A stretch of DNA of 14,428 nt from JAOTYV01 sp041557595 (GCA_041557595.1 JBFFGE010000121.1:1-14428); one strand, 5' to 3'; positions 1-6,772 are shown, numbered from the stretch's first letter. The notes: a model not told the origin generated them from the sequence alone. Translations and numbers: made by a program.

Positions 1-1
1 A

Positions 2-457
2 TGGCCCGAGATCGAGGGCGTGGTGTTCGACCTGCCGCCGGTCGCCGAAGTGGCGCGCGAATTCATCGCGGAGAACGGCCTCTCCGATCGCATTACCGCG
101 GTGGCGGGCGACTTCACCAGCGATGCCTTCCCGACCGACGCGGATGTGGCGATCATGGCGAGCAACCTGCCGATGTACGGCCGCGAGATGATCGCCAAGG
201 TGATTGCCAAGGCGTTCGATGCATTGCTGCCCGGGGGCGAAATGCATTTGATCGGCGAGACCACGAATAACGACCGCACCGGTCCGATCGGCCCGGCCTT
301 CTGGGGGCTCGGACAGGCGATCCAGGACACCACCGGCCTTGCCCATTCCGAGGCCGATTGCATCGGATATTTCAAACAGACCGGATTCGCCGACGTTGCG
401 GTGCTCCCTTTCATCGAGGGCACGCTGAGCCGCGTCACCGGCCGCAAACCCGCATGA
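2..457 (+). CDS. Family-2 O-methyltransferase, C-terminal part (5' end outside window)
   Basis: SAM-dependent methyltransferase of the hydroxyneurobilin/acetylserotonin/caffeate type (O-methyltransferase family 2 fold); small-molecule substrate unknown. The frame is open from base 2, so the true start and the N-terminal dimerisation domain lie upstream of the window; the GTG codons at 20 and 23 are internal. Visible Rossmann pieces in order: VVFDLPPV (strand plus acidic residue of the SAM pocket), RITAVAGDF (second acidic loop), ADVAIMASNLPMYG, LLPGGEMHLIGE (the usual PGG strand), and a closing GFADVAVLPFIEGT like the family's C-terminus. Family members normally carry a catalytic His in the segment corresponding to NLPMYG; no His is seen there, so the chemistry may differ from classic O-methylation. 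The stop is TGA at 455-457. It lies 50 nt upstream of the small barrel protein at 508, on the same strand. Fold assignment is firm; exact substrate is not. Confidence 0.85.
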   Translation, partial: WPEIEGVVFDLPPVAEVAREFIAENGLSDRITAVAGDFTSDAFPTDADVAIMASNLPMYGREMIAKVIAKAFDALLPGGEMHLIGETTNNDRTGPIGPAFWGLGQAIQDTTGLAHSEADCIGYFKQTGFADVAVLPFIEGTLSRVTGRKPA

Positions 458-493
458 GGCACTTGTCTCCAACCCTGTTCTAGCAACACACGA

Positions 494-500
494 GAAAGGA
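494..500 (+). promoter_or_regulatory. Ribosome-binding site of the EthD-like gene
   Basis: GAAAGGA, 7 nt upstream of the ATG at 508. A good Shine-Dalgarno match that supports the chosen start and independent translation from the methyltransferase upstream. Confidence 0.65.
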
Positions 501-507
501 AAACCCA

Positions 508-810
508 ATGGCCGATTACGTATTAGTGGTGCAGCTCGACGTTCCCGAAGAACACGATGCCGAATTCAACCGGCTCTATGACGGCGAACACGTGCCGAAC
601 CTGTTGAGTGTGCCCGGCGTCTCCAACGGGCAGCGGTACGTGCTGGAACGCGCCGGCGACGACATGCTGCGCTACATGGCCACCTACGAACTCGATGCGC
701 CCGACATCCCGGAATCCAAGGAATGGGAGAAGAAGGCAACCACCCCCGGCTGGATGGGCGTGCGCAAGCACATCTCGGCGCGCCGCCGCGGCGTCTTCCG
801 CAAGATTTAG
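508..810 (+). CDS. Small EthD/DUF4286-like dimeric alpha-beta barrel protein
   Basis: A 100-residue protein with the look of the ferredoxin-like dimeric alpha-beta barrel families (EthD, DUF4286). The N-terminal strand YVLVVQLDVP is followed by the helix segment FNRLYDGEHVPNLLSVPGV, where EHVP and VPGV match the hallmark 'EH(I/V)P..L..VPG' of that family, then RYVLER and a second strand ATYELDAPDIPES. No signal peptide or membrane segment. A clear Shine-Dalgarno GAAAGGA at 494-500, 7 nt before ATG, fixes the start. Relatives often sit in catabolic or polyketide-type clusters as small accessory or ring-modifying proteins, but no catalytic residue can be named from sequence alone. It follows the methyltransferase by 50 nt and is probably co-transcribed with it. 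Function is otherwise unknown. Confidence 0.8.
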   Translation: MADYVLVVQLDVPEEHDAEFNRLYDGEHVPNLLSVPGVSNGQRYVLERAGDDMLRYMATYELDAPDIPESKEWEKKATTPGWMGVRKHISARRRGVFRKI

Positions 811-860
811 GGGATGGCTCCGCCCGTTCGCATTGACACGATGAAATCGGGGGCCGTCGC

Positions 861-1757
861 CTAATAGGCGCGCGCGTCGAATGTATAGCAGGCTTGCAGG
901 CTTCCGATCCGAAAACCGCGCCGGAACCAGTGTTGCCGCTGGGCGGAGGTGCCGTGCGTGAAGGAGTCCGGCACCACGCGCCCTTGCGCCTGGCGCTGCA
1001 GGGTGTCGTCGCCAATCGCGCTGGCAGCGCGGAGCGCCTCATCGATGTCGCCTTCTTCGAGAATACCTTTTGTCTTGTCGGCGTGATTTGCCCACAGGCC
1101 GGCGAGGCAATCCGCCTGCAATTCCAGCCGTACCGACAGCGCGTTTGCCTGCGCTTTCGGCATCCGCGATCGCGATTCATGCACCCGCTGGGAAATGCCC
1201 AGCAGCGTTTGGATATGGTGGCCGACTTCGTGCGCGATCACATAGGCCTGGGCGAAATCGCCGGCGGCCTTGAAGCGGTCGCGCAAGGTGCGGAAAAAAC
1301 TTAGGTCCAAATAAATCTTCTGGTCGCCCGGACAGTAGAATGGCCCGACGGCCGACCCGGCGGAGCCGCAGGCGGATTGCACCCCGCCGCTGAAGAGCAC
1401 CAGCTTCGGTTCGCGGTAGGGTTTGTCCAGCCGGTTCTTGAACAGCCGGTGCCACACATCCTCGGTATTGGCCAGCACCACCGCCACGAAATTGCGCATC
1501 GGATCGGTGTCGGACGCGGTCCGGACGCTCGATCCGCCGCCGCTTGGCGCCTGAATGCCGTCGATAAATTGCCGGGGATCGACGCCGAAAAACAACGAAA
1601 CGAGTACAACGGCGACCAGCCCGATGCCACCGATACCGGCCCGTCGTCCCATGCGGCCGCCGCCGGATCCCATGGGAAAACCGATCCGCGCCCGGCCGCC
1701 GCCACCGCCTCGGCGGTCTTCGAGGTTCACGCTCTGTTTACGTCCGCGCCATTTCAT
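861..1757 (-). CDS. YpfJ-family neutral zinc metallopeptidase, membrane-anchored
   Basis: A 298-residue member of the YpfJ/KPN_02809 putative neutral zinc metallopeptidase family. Order of parts: a basic, glycine-rich N-terminus (MKWRGRK, then Gly/Arg runs), one membrane helix at about residues 43-58 (GGIGLVAVVLVSLFFG), then an extracytoplasmic peptidase domain. The zinc site is HEVGHH at 176-181 (H176, E177, H180); the downstream LELQADCLAG at 211-220 offers the third ligand region typical of the family. Cys130 and Cys142 flank a segment (SACGSAG..GPFYCP) that is conserved in relatives; Cys290 is near the end. The MKWRG start is the usual family start, with AGGA 12 nt upstream; an open frame continues much farther upstream but only as a shadow of the opposite gene. 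Divergent from the nitronate monooxygenase with a 96-nt gap; convergent with the gene ending at 810. Substrates of this family are not established. Confidence 0.92.
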   Translation of the reverse strand: MKWRGRKQSVNLEDRRGGGGGRARIGFPMGSGGGRMGRRAGIGGIGLVAVVLVSLFFGVDPRQFIDGIQAPSGGGSSVRTASDTDPMRNFVAVVLANTEDVWHRLFKNRLDKPYREPKLVLFSGGVQSACGSAGSAVGPFYCPGDQKIYLDLSFFRTLRDRFKAAGDFAQAYVIAHEVGHHIQTLLGISQRVHESRSRMPKAQANALSVRLELQADCLAGLWANHADKTKGILEEGDIDEALRAASAIGDDTLQRQAQGRVVPDSFTHGTSAQRQHWFRRGFRIGSLQACYTFDARAY

Positions 1758-1853
1758 TTTCTGTTTGTTTCCTGGTCCGCATGGGGGGAACATCGAGCCA
1801 CGCATGACCAACGTTTGCAGTTTCAAATTCGTTCCCTCGACCGAGCGGCGAAG

Positions 1854-2870
1854 ATGGAGTTTTCGGAGCGACCGGTGTTTCACACGATAGTTTGCGACAT
1901 GCTCGGCATCCGCTATCCGATCCTGCAGGGGGCGATGCAGGGTGGCGGCGGGGTTGCGCTGGTCGCCGCGGTGAGCGAGGCGGGCGGACTCGGGATCCTG
2001 CCCACTTTCGGCGGCACCGAAGACGCGCTGCGCGCCGACATCGCGGCGGTGCGGGCGCGCACAACCAAGCCTTTCGGCGTGAATATTACGGCGATGGGGC
2101 GGGGGTTCACCGAATCCCGGGCGCGCATCTGTATCGAGCTCGGCGTGCCGATCGTCACCACCGGCCGGGCCGATCCGGGCGAAGTGGCGGTGCGGATGAT
2201 GAAGGATGCGGGGATTATCGTGCTGGCGGTCATTCCCACGGTGGCGCACGCGCGGCGGATGGTCGAGGAGGGCGTCGACGCGGTAATCGCGTCCGGCTGC
2301 GAGGCGGGCGGGCATGTGGGTTCGGTGGCCACCCTGCCGCTGGTGCCGCAGGTAGTCGACGCGGTCGACGTGCCGGTGCTCGCGACCGGCGGCATCGGCG
2401 ATGCGCGGGGCTTCCTCGCTGCCTTCGCGCTCGGCGCCGTCGGTGTGCAGATCGGCACCCTGTTCATGGCGACGGCGGAAAGCGGGCTCAATGCGTGGGG
2501 CGTGCAACGCCTGATCGAGATGGCGGAGACCGACACCGTGGTCACCAAGGCGATGACCGGGGCGACGGTGCGCTGTATCGCCACGCCGGAACTGATCGCC
2601 TATGAGACGGCGCTGCGCGCGGGCGCGTCGATGGATGAATTGGCGGCGCTGCGCCGCGTCGCGCGCGCCGGCCGGCACCCGCCCGACGATGCAGACCGGC
2701 GCCAGTCGGCGGCGGGGCAGATTGCGGGTATGATCCGGCAGGTGCGTCCCGTCGGCGACTTGATCGAGGATATCATTCACGAGGCGGCGCGCCTTGCCGA
2801 GCGCATGCCCGGGCTGGCCAGCGCCGCAACGAAACCAGTGCGAGAGAGGATCGAAAACAATGCCGGATGA
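1854..2870 (+). CDS. Nitronate monooxygenase / 2-nitropropane dioxygenase-like FMN oxidoreductase
   Basis: A 338-residue FMN-dependent TIM-barrel enzyme of the nitronate monooxygenase family, which oxidises alkyl nitronates such as propionate-3-nitronate; some relatives are enoyl-reductase-like (FabK), so substrate is inferred. Hallmarks: LGIRYPILQGAMQG at 17-30; SEAGGLGIL at 41-49; FGVNITA at 74-80; CEAGGHVGS at 149-157, whose His154 corresponds to the family's catalytic base; and the FMN phosphate-binding stretch ATGGIGDARG (177-186) followed by GVQIGTLFMAT. The ATG at 1854 gives a normal-length N-terminus with a weak Shine-Dalgarno; the GTG at 1875 is an alternative. The open frame extends upstream to 1377 only as a shadow of the metallopeptidase. 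The 3' end overlaps the next gene by 11 nt, which argues for translational coupling with the bicupin gene. Confidence 0.9.
   Translation: MEFSERPVFHTIVCDMLGIRYPILQGAMQGGGGVALVAAVSEAGGLGILPTFGGTEDALRADIAAVRARTTKPFGVNITAMGRGFTESRARICIELGVPIVTTGRADPGEVAVRMMKDAGIIVLAVIPTVAHARRMVEEGVDAVIASGCEAGGHVGSVATLPLVPQVVDAVDVPVLATGGIGDARGFLAAFALGAVGVQIGTLFMATAESGLNAWGVQRLIEMAETDTVVTKAMTGATVRCIATPELIAYETALRAGASMDELAALRRVARAGRHPPDDADRRQSAAGQIAGMIRQVRPVGDLIEDIIHEAARLAERMPGLASAATKPVRERIENNAG
2842..2850 (+). promoter_or_regulatory. Ribosome-binding site of the bicupin gene
   Basis: GAGAGAGGA ends 9 nt before the ATG at 2860 and lies inside the last codons of the nitronate monooxygenase gene. It favours 2860 over the more upstream in-frame start at 2794, whose extra 22 residues do not look like cupin sequence. 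Confidence 0.65.
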
Positions 2871-3672
2871 AAGCGCTAGAAGCGGTCAGTTGATAAATGA
2901 GTTTAGCATTTCCAAGGCGTCGAAATCCGAATTCAAGGCGGATGGGTTGCGGCCGTTCCTTGAGTATCGCGACCTTGGCATAAAGGCGGCGACGGGGGGC
3001 CGCTGGCGCGCGTCGTTGAGCCGCTCGCGCGAGGCGATGCCGGGCGGCACCGGTATCCACAAGCACGAACTCGGCGTGCAGATCGTCTATGTGCTGAACG
3101 GATCGGCGACATTCGAATATGCAGATTACGGCGAGTTTACGGTGATCCCCGGCGACTGCATTTATCAGCCATCCGGCATCACCCATCAGCAGACCGACCG
3201 CACCAAGGATTGCGTCGTGCTCGAAGTGGTCAGCCCCGGCGACTTCCCGACCATGGAAACGGGCATCGAGAAATACGTCGAACCCACCTCCGGACCGGTG
3301 CAGAAATTCAGCGTGGTGCGCGCCGCCGAGACGCCCTACACCGCGCATCCGCTTCGGCCCTGGCTGTTGCGCCGCGACCTCGGCATTGCGGCCGCCACAG
3401 GCGGGCGGGTCAACGCCCATCTCAGCCGCTGCGCCGAGCCGATGCCCAGGCCGACCGGGATGCATCGCCACGATCTCGATTTCCAGATGGTGTTCATCCT
3501 GCAGGGCATCTGTGAGTTCGACTATGGCGAGCACGGCGTTCACACCCTGCTGCCCGGCGATTGCGTGCATCAGCCGCCCGGCGTGCCGCATGACGTGCTG
3601 AGCCGGTCGGACGATTGCGAAATCCTCGAGATTACCAGCCCAGCCGACTTCCCGACGGAATCGCTCGGGTGA
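2860..3672 (+). CDS. Bicupin protein with tandem duplicated cupin domains
   Basis: A 270-residue cytosolic protein made of two cupin beta-barrels. Domain 1 spans about 30-131 and domain 2 about 165-266; they align without a gap at a constant offset of 135 residues. Each has the same metal-binding layout: H67-K-H69, Q74 and H109 in the first; H202-R-H204, Q209 and H244 in the second. Each also has the signatures RDLGI, ATGGR, PGDC, QP.G and a closing DFPT. By hand I count about 54 identities in 102 aligned positions, so the gene arose by internal duplication. Both metal sites appear intact, unlike many bicupins where one decays. Cupins range from dioxygenases to isomerases and sugar sensors, so the reaction is unknown. 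It overlaps the nitronate monooxygenase by 11 nt and the next cupin gene by 4 nt (GTGA), so it is part of an operon. Confidence 0.88.
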   Translation: MPDESARSGQLINEFSISKASKSEFKADGLRPFLEYRDLGIKAATGGRWRASLSRSREAMPGGTGIHKHELGVQIVYVLNGSATFEYADYGEFTVIPGDCIYQPSGITHQQTDRTKDCVVLEVVSPGDFPTMETGIEKYVEPTSGPVQKFSVVRAAETPYTAHPLRPWLLRRDLGIAAATGGRVNAHLSRCAEPMPRPTGMHRHDLDFQMVFILQGICEFDYGEHGVHTLLPGDCVHQPPGVPHDVLSRSDDCEILEITSPADFPTESLG

Positions 3673-4295
3673 GCCTCTTCCTGCGGCTGATCGAGGACCG
3701 CGTGTCGGCGGCGGAGAGCCTGAGCTTTGCCGCGTCGAACCGGGTGATTTACGTCGACGAAGGGGCGATCGAGCTCGATGGCCGAACGATTGCGGACGAC
3801 GATGCATGGTTCGGACCCGGCGCCGTCTCGCTCCGGGGGGGACCGGCGGGCGCGCGGCTCTGGCGCTTCGAGCTGACCGGCGAGGCTGTCGTCGATCCGG
3901 TCGAGAAACTGCGCGCGCCCATCACGACTCTGGAACCCGGCGACGGCAAACAATGGCTGATGCGCTGCGATTCCGTGGCCTTTCCGCCGGGCGGCTGTGC
4001 CTACACCCACACCCATCAGGGGCCGGGCATTCGCTGTCTGCGCGACGGCACGATCCGCATCGACGCAGAGGGCGAATCGCATTCCTATGCACCGGGCGAG
4101 GCCTGGTACGAGGCGGGACCCGACCCGGTCTTCGCGCAGGCGGATGCGGATGTGCCGAGCCGTTTCATCCGGGCCATGGTGCTGCCGCGTGCGTTGAAGG
4201 GACAAAGCTCGATCCGCTATGTCCTGCCGGAGGATGCGGACAAGCCGAAGACGCAGCAATACCGGGGCTATGTAGACGAATTCATCGAGCTGTGA
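3669..4295 (+). CDS. Cupin-fold protein, single C-terminal metal-binding motif
   Basis: A 208-residue protein read from GTG at 3669, whose GTGA overlaps the stop of the bicupin gene by 4 nt; this coupling decides the start over the in-frame codon at 3615, which would run deep into the upstream gene. The N-terminal half (NRVIYVDEGAIELDGR, then DDAWFGPGAV) reads like a degenerate cupin barrel without His ligands. The C-terminal half has YTHTHQGPGIRCL at 112-124 with H114 and H116 as the HxH pair, then DGTIRID and GEAWYEAGPDPV at 143-154, typical of cupin motif 2, where the expected His is replaced. It may thus bind metal with fewer ligands or bind none. No signal peptide. Probably works with the bicupin just upstream on a related substrate, by inference from position only. 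Confidence 0.82.
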   Translation: MSLFLRLIEDRVSAAESLSFAASNRVIYVDEGAIELDGRTIADDDAWFGPGAVSLRGGPAGARLWRFELTGEAVVDPVEKLRAPITTLEPGDGKQWLMRCDSVAFPPGGCAYTHTHQGPGIRCLRDGTIRIDAEGESHSYAPGEAWYEAGPDPVFAQADADVPSRFIRAMVLPRALKGQSSIRYVLPEDADKPKTQQYRGYVDEFIEL

Positions 4296-4298
4296 CCC

Positions 4299-5189
4299 AT
4301 GCCCGAATTGCCGGACATCGCGATCTATATCGAGGCGCTGGACCGGCGCATCCTCGGTCAGCCGATCAAGGATATCCGGCTGCGCAGCCCATTCCTGCTT
4401 AGGAGCGTGCAGCCGCCGATCCGGGATGCGGCGGGCCGCACCGTCACCGGGTTGAGGCGCGTCGGCAAGCGGATCGCGATCGGGCTGGAGGGCGATTTAT
4501 ATCTCGTGCTGCATTTGATGATCGCCGGGCGGCTGCACTGGAAAGCGGCCGACGCCAAGCTGGCGGGCAAGCGCGATCTGGCCGCATTCGACTTGCCCGA
4601 TGGCAGCCTGGTGCTGACCGAGGCCGGCAGCAAGAAACGCGCGTCGCTCTATGCGGTGCAGGGGGAGGCGGCGCTCGCCGCGCTCGATCCCGGCGGCATC
4701 GAGCCGCTCGACGCCGATCTGGCGGGCTTTCGCGCGGCGCTGATGGCCGGGAACCATACGCTCAAGCGGGCGCTGACCGATCCCCGGCGGTTCAGCGGCA
4801 TTGGCAATGCCTATTCCGACGAAATCCTGCACGCCGCCGGGCTGTCGCCGATCGCCCGTTCGCAATCCCTGTCCGACGATGAGGTCGCGCGGCTGCACCG
4901 GGCGACGCAGCGGACGCTACTGCAATGGCTGGAGCGTTTGCGCGCGGAAACCGGCGAGGACTTCCCGAAAAAGGTGACGGCCTTCCGCGACGGCATGGCC
5001 GTGCATGGACGCTACAAGCAACCCTGTCCCGTCTGCGCCGCGCCGGTGCAGCGCATCCGCTACGCCAGTAACGAGACCAATTACTGCGCGCGCTGCCAGA
5101 CCGGCGGCAAGATCCTGGCCGACCGGGCGCTGTCGCGGCTGCTCAAGGGCGACTGGCCGAAAACGCTGGAAGAGTTGGAGGGGGCGTAG
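4299..5189 (+). CDS. Fpg/MutM-Nei family DNA glycosylase/AP lyase with zinc finger
   Basis: A 296-residue base-excision repair enzyme of the formamidopyrimidine-DNA glycosylase family, which removes oxidised bases such as 8-oxoguanine and nicks the abasic site. After Met removal the N-terminus is PELPD, with the nucleophilic Pro and catalytic Glu of the family. Lys57 in VGKRIA corresponds to Lys57 of E. coli Fpg. HLMIAGRLHW (72-81) carries the DNA-intercalating loop region. The helix-two-turn-helix is GIGNAYSDEILHAAGLSP (167-184). The zinc finger uses C243-P-V-C246 and C263-A-R-C266, with the expected Arg265 inside the second pair. Unlike MutM, which ends soon after the last Cys, the chain continues about 30 residues (TGGKILADRALSRLL..). 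It starts 3 nt after the cupin stop and ends the cluster; the link to its metabolic neighbours is not obvious. Lesion preference (Fpg or Nei-like) is not resolved. Confidence 0.93.
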   Translation: MPELPDIAIYIEALDRRILGQPIKDIRLRSPFLLRSVQPPIRDAAGRTVTGLRRVGKRIAIGLEGDLYLVLHLMIAGRLHWKAADAKLAGKRDLAAFDLPDGSLVLTEAGSKKRASLYAVQGEAALAALDPGGIEPLDADLAGFRAALMAGNHTLKRALTDPRRFSGIGNAYSDEILHAAGLSPIARSQSLSDDEVARLHRATQRTLLQWLERLRAETGEDFPKKVTAFRDGMAVHGRYKQPCPVCAAPVQRIRYASNETNYCARCQTGGKILADRALSRLLKGDWPKTLEELEGA

Positions 5190-5237
5190 GAGACGGTCTC
5201 ATGCCTATTAGGTGCGGACGAATAGTTAAGTGCACCG

Positions 5238-5339
5238 TCACCCCCACCCTAACCCTCCCCCGCAAGGGGGGAGGGACCAATATTGAGACTGAATTCTTAA
5301 ATCCTCCCCCTTGACGGGGGAGGATTTAGGTGGGGGTGA
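5238..5339. repeat. Nested inverted-repeat element between convergent genes
   Basis: An outer pair, TCACCCCCACCCTAA (5238-5252) and TTAGGTGGGGGTGA (5326-5339), is inverted with one base of length difference. Inside lie two G/C-rich hairpins: CCCTCCCCC/GGGGGAGGG (5253-5261 with 5267-5275) and TAAATCCTCCCCC/GGGGGAGGATTTA (5298-5310 with 5316-5328, a perfect 13-bp stem with a 5-nt loop TTGAC). It resembles the dispersed CCTCCCCC(TTG/GCA)..GGGGGAGG intergenic elements seen in many alphaproteobacteria. It sits between the ends of the glycosylase gene and the minus-strand CoA-transferase gene and may stop transcription from both sides, although there is no T-tract after the stems, so a classic intrinsic terminator is not supported. 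Confidence 0.75.
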
Positions 5340-5389
5340 TCGATGGCAGAAGTTTTTGCAATGCCGTGTTTGAATAACGCAAAATTCTG

Positions 5390-6571
5390 TTAAATCGCGC
5401 CCGCCGCGCGCAGTGCCGCGATCTCGGCTACCGACATCCCCAACTCGCCGCGCAGCACCTCTTCCGTGTGTTCGCCGAGGCGCGGTGGCGCGCCGTTCGG
5501 GTTGCCGGGCGTGCCGCTCATCTTGAAGGGCATGCCGGCGAGGCGAAGGGCGCCGTCTTCCGCATCCTCGACGGTGACGATCATGTCATTGGCCTGCACC
5601 TGTTCCTGTTCGTAGACCTGATCGATCGTGTGGATCGGGGCGGCGACCGCGTTGGCGGCTTCGAGTTTGCGCAGCCAATGGGCGGCGTCCTCGGTCTTGA
5701 GGATATTTTCGAGCGCGGCCCGCAGCGCCGGACGGTTGGCCACCCGGTCGTCGTTGGTGCGAAAGCGCGGGTCCTCGGCCAGCTCCGGCGCGCCGAGCCC
5801 GTCGCAAATTCTCAGCCAGCCGGAGTGGCTGGGCGCGCCCAGCAGGATCGGATCGTCCCGGCACTGCAGGGCTTCGTATGGCGCGAGCTTCATGAATCCG
5901 GAGCCCTCGCGCTGCCCGACCTGGCCTTCGATCAGCCAGTTGGTGGCGTTGAAGGCTTGCAGGCCGATCGCCGTTTCCATCAGCGACAGGTTCACCGCCT
6001 GACCGCCGGCGCCATTGTTGCGCGCGACCAGCGCGGTCATCGCCGCGCCATAGGCCATCATGCCGGTGCTCATGTCGATGGCGGGCGTGCCGAGCCGCGC
6101 CGGCGGCCCGTTCGGGTCGCCGGTCAGCGACATCAGGCCGGTATAGGCGCTGACCATCGTGTCGAGCCCCGGTTTGTTGCGCAGCGGTCCCCGGTGGCCA
6201 TAGCCGGAAATCGTGACGTGGATCAGCGCCGGATTGATCCGACGCACCGTTTCGTAGTCGGTGCCGAACGCTTCGGCGCGCGCGGGCAGGAAGCTCTGGA
6301 TCATGATGTCGGCGCGTTCGGCGAGGCGGTGGACGACCGCGCGGGCCTCGGGCGCCTTCAGGTTCAGCGCGATCCCGCGCTTGCCCCGGTTTGCCGCGAG
6401 AAAGGTGGTGCTGTGGCCGCCGCGGCTCGGCGTGAAATTGCGGCAGAGATCGCCTTCCAGCGATTCGACCCGGATCACCTCGGCGCCATTGTCGGCCATG
6501 ATCTGCGCCGAATACGGCCCGGCGAGCACCTGGCTGACATCGAGCACCCGAATGCCGTCAAGCGCGCCCAT
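5390..6571 (-). CDS. CaiB/BaiF family (class III) CoA-transferase
   Basis: A 393-residue class III CoA-transferase, which moves CoA between carboxylic acids (formyl-CoA, carnitine, bile acid or succinyl donors in known members). It opens with LDGIRVLDVSQVLAGPYSAQ and the AD.GAEVIRVE strand, then NRGKRGIALNLK (61-72), DIMIQSF (88-94), and the Gly-rich SGYGHRGP (122-129). The catalytic Asp, forming the aspartyl-acyl anhydride, is D166 in TPAIDMSTGM, matching Asp169 of Oxalobacter formyl-CoA transferase. The C-terminal half has the linker-domain motifs (PFKMSGTP, APRLGEHTEEVL, ending LRAAGAI). GAGG lies 10 nt before the ATG, inside a dispersed repeat. Transcribed toward the inverted-repeat region. 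The chain is of normal family length. Acyl donor and acceptor cannot be read from sequence. Confidence 0.93.
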   Translation of the reverse strand: MGALDGIRVLDVSQVLAGPYSAQIMADNGAEVIRVESLEGDLCRNFTPSRGGHSTTFLAANRGKRGIALNLKAPEARAVVHRLAERADIMIQSFLPARAEAFGTDYETVRRINPALIHVTISGYGHRGPLRNKPGLDTMVSAYTGLMSLTGDPNGPPARLGTPAIDMSTGMMAYGAAMTALVARNNGAGGQAVNLSLMETAIGLQAFNATNWLIEGQVGQREGSGFMKLAPYEALQCRDDPILLGAPSHSGWLRICDGLGAPELAEDPRFRTNDDRVANRPALRAALENILKTEDAAHWLRKLEAANAVAAPIHTIDQVYEQEQVQANDMIVTVEDAEDGALRLAGMPFKMSGTPGNPNGAPPRLGEHTEEVLRGELGMSVAEIAALRAAGAI

Positions 6572-6580
6572 GGTTATGCG

Positions 6581-6612
6581 GCCTCATGCTGAACCCGTCG
6601 AAGCATGCGGCC
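6581..6612. repeat. Degenerate copy of a dispersed intergenic repeat (HAEPVEACG type)
   Basis: On the plus strand CCTCATGCTGAACCCGTCG continues into AAGCATGCGG; on the minus strand this reads as CTTCGACGGGTTCAGCATGAGG, which fits the dispersed 'CTTCGACAGGCTCAGCATGAGG' element common in alphaproteobacterial intergenic DNA. CATGCT (6585-6590) and AGCATG (6602-6607) form an inverted pair, followed by a short hairpin CCGCG/CGCGG (6611-6615 with 6620-6624). Recognition of the family is from memory, not from a search. Its GAGG end serves as the likely Shine-Dalgarno of the CoA-transferase gene. Confidence 0.55.
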
Positions 6613-6772
6613 GCGCTTTCGCGGAAACCGCCGACGAGGTGAAAGGGCCGAAGGCGTCATCGAGTGTCCTATGGTTCGCAGGTCCGCGCCGTCAGGTCGC
6701 GCGGCGGAATTTGGTTCGGACAGATTAAGCGGTAGTGCGGCGCGGTTCAAATTCGACCGGCGGCGTATGGCG

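Noticed and set aside
858..870. CGCCTAATAGGCG palindrome at the convergent gene ends, as a terminator
   Set aside because: The stem would have a one-base loop and overlaps the stop codon; there is no T-tract.
1377..1853. Plus-strand extension of the nitronate monooxygenase frame by 159 codons
   Set aside because: It lies antisense to the metallopeptidase, shows no domain, and the conserved family N-terminus begins at 1854.
1758..1853. Promoters for the divergent metallopeptidase and nitronate monooxygenase genes
   Set aside because: The gap must hold control elements, but I found no pair of -35/-10 boxes with good spacing on either strand.
861..2780. A 639-codon minus-strand open frame covering both the metallopeptidase and the region opposite the nitronate monooxygenase
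   Set aside because: Only the last 298 codons (861-1757) look like protein; the upstream part is Arg/His-rich shadow of the plus-strand gene, which has clear FMN-enzyme motifs.
5468..6592. A 374-codon plus-strand frame opposite the first CoA-transferase
   Set aside because: It is an antisense shadow in high-GC DNA; the minus strand carries all class III CoA-transferase motifs.
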